Part shown: piece by piece, positions 5,788 to 8,619 of the stretch
Numbering within the stretch: the stretch's first letter is position 1
Layout: each line of letters opens with the position of its first letter
DNA from: Alphaproteobacteria bacterium
GTDB lineage: Bacteria > Pseudomonadota > Alphaproteobacteria > RF32 > CAG-239
Length of the DNA: 8,619 nucleotides
Reading direction: 5' to 3'
NCBI GenBank assembly: GCA_020025875.1
Contig: JAHHRI010000048.1
Location: 1 to 8,619, forward strand
Translations under genes and position numbers: made by a program
Notes under the pieces: model-generated
The model's input: the letters and a program-made list of their open reading frames with translations, nothing else
Databases searched by the model: none
Told to the model about the DNA's origin: nothing

Positions 5788-7022
5788 CAGACAGAGTTCG
5801 TCGGCGGTTGGTTTACAAATATACGTCGATTATTGCCGTGATGTTGCTGTTTTTTGCCGTCGGTGGATTTGCGATGTGTATGTATGCGGTGCAGAAAGTG
5901 ATTGCCGACACCATGTACGATGCCGTTTCTGCCGAAATCAGAGAAGCCGCAGATGCCGGAGTGAATGAAAACACGCCGCTTAAAGAAATGTCGGCAATTT
6001 CCGATGTGCGGTCAATTTACAGCTACGCTTATTGGTTTGCCGGCGAAAGGCTGGTTTTTGCCGAACATCCCAAAGATCCGTCGGTTGATGCCATCTGTCG
6101 GCAAAAAATAGCAGAGCCTTTTGCCGATAACACATTGCAAGATTTTTCACTGGAGGACAACCACGGCAAGCGTTGGCATTTTTATATGCTGGCAGGCAGA
6201 GATACCTCGCGGCGCGTGGTGATTTTGGTTAATGTGACCCCGTTTAAACTGCTGTCCCTACGCTATCTCTACCTCTTGTTCGGCGCCGTGTTGCTGATGC
6301 TGGCGGTGGCATGGATCGGCGGCAATTTTTTGGCGGATCGTACCATCGCCCCGCTGGTTAAGACGCTGGAGAATCAAAAAAGGTTTGCGGCAGATGCCTC
6401 GCATGAATTGCGCACGCCGTTGGCGGTGTTGTTGTCTTCTCTGGAGTTGCTGGAAATGCAATATCCGAAGCAGCCGTTGCTGTCGGGAATGAAAGAGGAA
6501 GTGCTCGGAATGTCGGCGCTGATCGGTGATTTGTTGGAATTGGCGCGAATGGATAACCGTCAACCGGTGGTGCGACGGGAAACTTTCGATTTGAATTTGC
6601 TGGCAGATTGGGCAACGGCAGGGGTGACGGGACAACGGAATGTGCAGGTTATAAATGTCGGCGGCGAAGCCGTACCAATCAGGGCCGATAAGGAAATGAT
6701 CCGTCGTTTGCTGCTGATCCTTTTGGACAATGCCGTTAAGTATAGTCCGGAAAACTCGCTGGTGAAGGTGCGGGTTACCAAGGAAGATAAAGTCTGCCGG
6801 ATTGAGGTGGAAGATCGGGGAATTGGGATTGACGCAAAAGATATTCCCCATATTTTTGAGCGTTTTTATCGGGCCGACAAAACCCGCAGCCGACAGACGG
6901 CAGGAACCGGTCTGGGGCTTGCCATCGCCATGGAAATTGTAGAGCGTCACGGCGGCGGCATTGAGGTAATCAGCACGCCGGGGGAGGGATCTTTGTTTGT
7001 CGTGCGCCTGCCAAACAGTTAG
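5784..7022 (+). CDS. HAMP-less membrane sensor histidine kinase
   Basis: This 412-residue kinase starts at ATG 5784 inside an ATGA overlap with the response regulator stop; GGAG at 5772-5775 is its ribosome binding site. Helix 1 is at about 14-37, a periplasmic sensor segment of some 120 residues follows (about 40-158), and helix 2 is at about 160-183. The dimerisation and phosphotransfer region carries FAADASHELRTPLAVL with His207. The catalytic domain has the N-box LLLILLDNAVKYSPE (Asn316), G1 box DRGIGI (344-349), F box FERFYRADK, and G2 box GTGLGLAIA (375-382). All catalytic elements are present. Only about 22 residues separate helix 2 from the phospho-accepting region, too few for a full HAMP domain. 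The sensor segment has no motif I recognise, so the signal is unknown. Confidence 0.95.
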   Translation: MTDRVRRRLVYKYTSIIAVMLLFFAVGGFAMCMYAVQKVIADTMYDAVSAEIREAADAGVNENTPLKEMSAISDVRSIYSYAYWFAGERLVFAEHPKDPSVDAICRQKIAEPFADNTLQDFSLEDNHGKRWHFYMLAGRDTSRRVVILVNVTPFKLLSLRYLYLLFGAVLLMLAVAWIGGNFLADRTIAPLVKTLENQKRFAADASHELRTPLAVLLSSLELLEMQYPKQPLLSGMKEEVLGMSALIGDLLELARMDNRQPVVRRETFDLNLLADWATAGVTGQRNVQVINVGGEAVPIRADKEMIRRLLLILLDNAVKYSPENSLVKVRVTKEDKVCRIEVEDRGIGIDAKDIPHIFERFYRADKTRSRQTAGTGLGLAIAMEIVERHGGGIEVISTPGEGSLFVVRLPNS

Positions 7023-7052
7023 CACCTTGTCGGCGCCATGAGCGTGCCTTGT

Positions 7053-7107
7053 CAGGTTTGACAAAAGCGGGAGATTTTCATCTCTCGCTTTGTCAAATCT
7101 GCCTTTT
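7053..7107 (+). terminator. Long hairpin, probable terminator of the two-component operon
   Basis: Bases 7054-7075 pair with 7080-7100 through about 21 pairs, with two G-T pairs, one bulged A and a TTTC loop. GCCTTTTG follows. The stem is long and the T-run short (four), so termination strength is uncertain. It starts about 30 bases after the kinase stop. On the - strand no T-run follows the stem. Confidence 0.55.
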
Positions 7108-7131
7108 GAGGCGGGCAGCAGTTTGGTTGTG

Positions 7132-7179
7132 TTCAAAACGGCCTTTACCGCCTTAGGGGCGGGCGGTTGCGGTTTTGAG
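7132..7179. repeat. Imperfect inverted repeat downstream of pepA
   Basis: TCAAAAC (7133-7139) pairs with GTTTTGA (7172-7178), and within it ACCGCC (7147-7152) pairs with GGCGGT (7162-7167), separated by an asymmetric internal loop. It is about 30 bases beyond the pepA stop on the - strand. It may help end pepA transcription, but no clear T-run follows on either strand. Confidence 0.4.
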
Positions 7180-7210
7180 TTGCGGCGGCGGGCGTGTTTG
7201 CCTGCCGTTT

Positions 7211-8619
7211 CTATTTCATGTCCCGCAGCAAGCCGTTTAAGACGCGAACACCAAAACCGGTGGCACCTTTGGGGGTTAGAGGATGCCCTTTCTCATCTTT
7301 GTCCACCCCTGCAATATCCAAATGCGCCCACTTGACACCGTCTTTGATGAAACGTTGCAGAAAACAAGCGGCGGTAATGCCTCCTGCCTGTCGGGGACCG
7401 GTGTTTTTCATATCGGCTATGGCAGAATCCATCAATTTGTCATATTCGGCATTGATCGGCAGACGCCACAATTTTTCGCCGCTTGCTTCACCGCATTTGG
7501 CCAAGTCGGCAGCAAGCTTGTCATCGTTTGTAAACAGACCGGCATATTCAAAACCAAAAGTCATTTGGGTGGAGCCGGTGAGGGTGGCGACGTCAATGAT
7601 TTTCTTGACGCCGAATTTTTCCTGTATATACCATAAGCAGTCGCCCAAAACCAGCCGTCCTTCGGCGTCGGTATTGATAATTTCCACGGTTTGACCAGAC
7701 ATTGAGCGGACAATGTCTCCCGGACGGCTTGCCGAACCGGAAGGCATATTTTCGACCAGTCCGACCACACCGACAACATTAACCGGCAACTTTTGCAAAG
7801 CGGCAGCCTTGATGGCGGCAACAACAACCGCGGAACCGGTCATGTCGCCTTTCATATCTCCCATGTTGGCAGCACCTTTTAAGGAAATGCCGCCGGAATC
7901 GAAAGTGACGCCTTTGCCAACCAAACCAAGGTCAAATTCTTTAGTGTCTTTTTTGCCTTTCCATTGCAACACGGCCATTCGCGGCGCATTGACCGATCCT
8001 TGCGCAACAGATAGCAGCATATCCATTCCGAGGTCGTGAAGTTTGCTTTCGTCAAGAATGGTTACTTCAATCCCCAGATAGTCGAGCCGTTTGATGTCTG
8101 CCGCATAAATTTCCGGAGTGAGATTGTTCCCCGGTTCGTTGCAAAGGTCACGCGCATAACGGACGGCGTTTGCCAGCGCATGGCAGGCGGCATATTCTTT
8201 GCCGTCAATTTCCGTTTCGCTCAGAAATTCGACCTTTTCCAACTTGGGGTAGCTGTCCGCAGGTTTTTTGGTGAAATATTTATCGAATCGATAGCTGCCG
8301 AGCTCTATCCCGAAAGCGATGTCGGCAGCAATTTTGCCGGCGGTCAGGGGAGCTTTTTGAGGAGCGGGAACGAAAACGGCGGCGGTTTCTTCGTTGCTGA
8401 TTTTTTGATAGAGTTTGCCGCCGAGGATCTGTAGCTCCAGCGCCGTCGGCTTGTTGCCCATGCCGGCAGCAACAATCCGCGACTTTCCGTTGAATATTTC
8501 GGCAAAAGTTCCTGATTTCCCGTCAAAGTTTTGTTTGCGGACGGCCGCTTTAAGTGCCGCGGCCTCTTCTTCGGAAATGAATTTTCCGGCATTGATGGCA
8601 CGCCCTGACGTTATAATGA
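7211..8619 (-). CDS. pepA: Leucyl aminopeptidase (M17 family), 5' partial
   Basis: The leftward frame stays open to the right edge, so the gene continues beyond the window. The ATG at 8461 is internal: 52 more codons upstream read as a normal PepA N-terminal domain (NFDGKSGTFAEIFNGKSRIV). Numbering from that Met, the metal ligands are Lys183, Asp188, Asp206, Asp265 and Glu267, and the catalytic pair is Lys195 and Arg269. They lie in VGKGVTFDSGGISLK, MKGDM and the M17 signature NTDAEGRLVLGD. Their spacing equals that of Escherichia coli PepA, as does the 147-residue distance from the Arg to the C-terminus. By that comparison about 35 residues are missing. The enzyme is a hexameric two-metal cytoplasmic aminopeptidase that releases N-terminal residues, favouring leucine. 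In some bacteria PepA also binds DNA; nothing here tests that. Confidence 0.96.
   Translation of the reverse strand, partial: IITSGRAINAGKFISEEEAAALKAAVRKQNFDGKSGTFAEIFNGKSRIVAAGMGNKPTALELQILGGKLYQKISNEETAAVFVPAPQKAPLTAGKIAADIAFGIELGSYRFDKYFTKKPADSYPKLEKVEFLSETEIDGKEYAACHALANAVRYARDLCNEPGNNLTPEIYAADIKRLDYLGIEVTILDESKLHDLGMDMLLSVAQGSVNAPRMAVLQWKGKKDTKEFDLGLVGKGVTFDSGGISLKGAANMGDMKGDMTGSAVVVAAIKAAALQKLPVNVVGVVGLVENMPSGSASRPGDIVRSMSGQTVEIINTDAEGRLVLGDCLWYIQEKFGVKKIIDVATLTGSTQMTFGFEYAGLFTNDDKLAADLAKCGEASGEKLWRLPINAEYDKLMDSAIADMKNTGPRQAGGITAACFLQRFIKDGVKWAHLDIAGVDKDEKGHPLTPKGATGFGVRVLNGLLRDMK

Noticed and set aside
6258..7136. A 292-codon open frame on the - strand opposite the histidine kinase
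   Set aside because: It overlaps the kinase's conserved catalytic domain in antisense and has a His/Gln/Arg-rich low-complexity composition, as expected of a shadow frame.
8344..8601. A separate 85-codon - strand gene upstream of pepA
   Set aside because: The pepA frame itself is open through this interval and encodes its normal N-terminal domain, so this is an out-of-frame shadow.

Overview
The window looks like ordinary chromosome of a Gram-negative bacterium, most likely a member of Pseudomonadota. The reasons are a lipoprotein-type leader, a three-gene retropepsin / inactive transglutaminase-7TM / ATP-grasp set known mainly from that phylum, a bacterial cyclophilin with a GQYTVWG motif, and a standard M17 leucyl aminopeptidase. 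I cannot fix the class; an alphaproteobacterium is a guess. I see no tRNA, rRNA, CRISPR array, phage or transposase gene. Both ends of the window cut through genes.

Bases 1-3725 (+ strand) are a compact, probably co-transcribed block. It holds a 5'-truncated retropepsin-like 'ATP-dependent zinc protease' with a lipoprotein leader, an inactive transglutaminase fused to seven membrane helices, an alpha-L-glutamate-ligase-like ATP-grasp enzyme whose start overlaps the preceding stop, and a cyclophilin with an unusual lysine-rich repeated tail. A strong intrinsic terminator at 3742-3779 closes the block. The first three genes are a conserved, poorly characterised set thought to build, handle or trim peptide-like amide linkages at or near the envelope.

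Bases 3835-4500 (- strand) encode a two-helix membrane protein of unknown function with an extracytoplasmic beta-rich domain. It is followed by about 590 bases without a recognised gene (4501-5091), which is the most structured non-coding part of the window. It contains a terminator-shaped hairpin reading on the - strand, an abutting 7-bp inverted repeat, two near-identical 20-base hairpin-forming repeats 27 bases apart, a longer-range inverted repeat that competes with them, and a possible 24-codon hydrophobic ORF. Together these suggest a small RNA on the - strand or a regulated leader.

Bases 5092-7022 (+ strand) are a two-component system: an OmpR/PhoB-type response regulator and a HAMP-less membrane histidine kinase, joined by a 4-base ATGA overlap. 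A convergent intergenic stretch with two large inverted repeats (7023-7210) separates it from pepA on the - strand. pepA runs off the right end of the window and lacks only about the first 35 residues.
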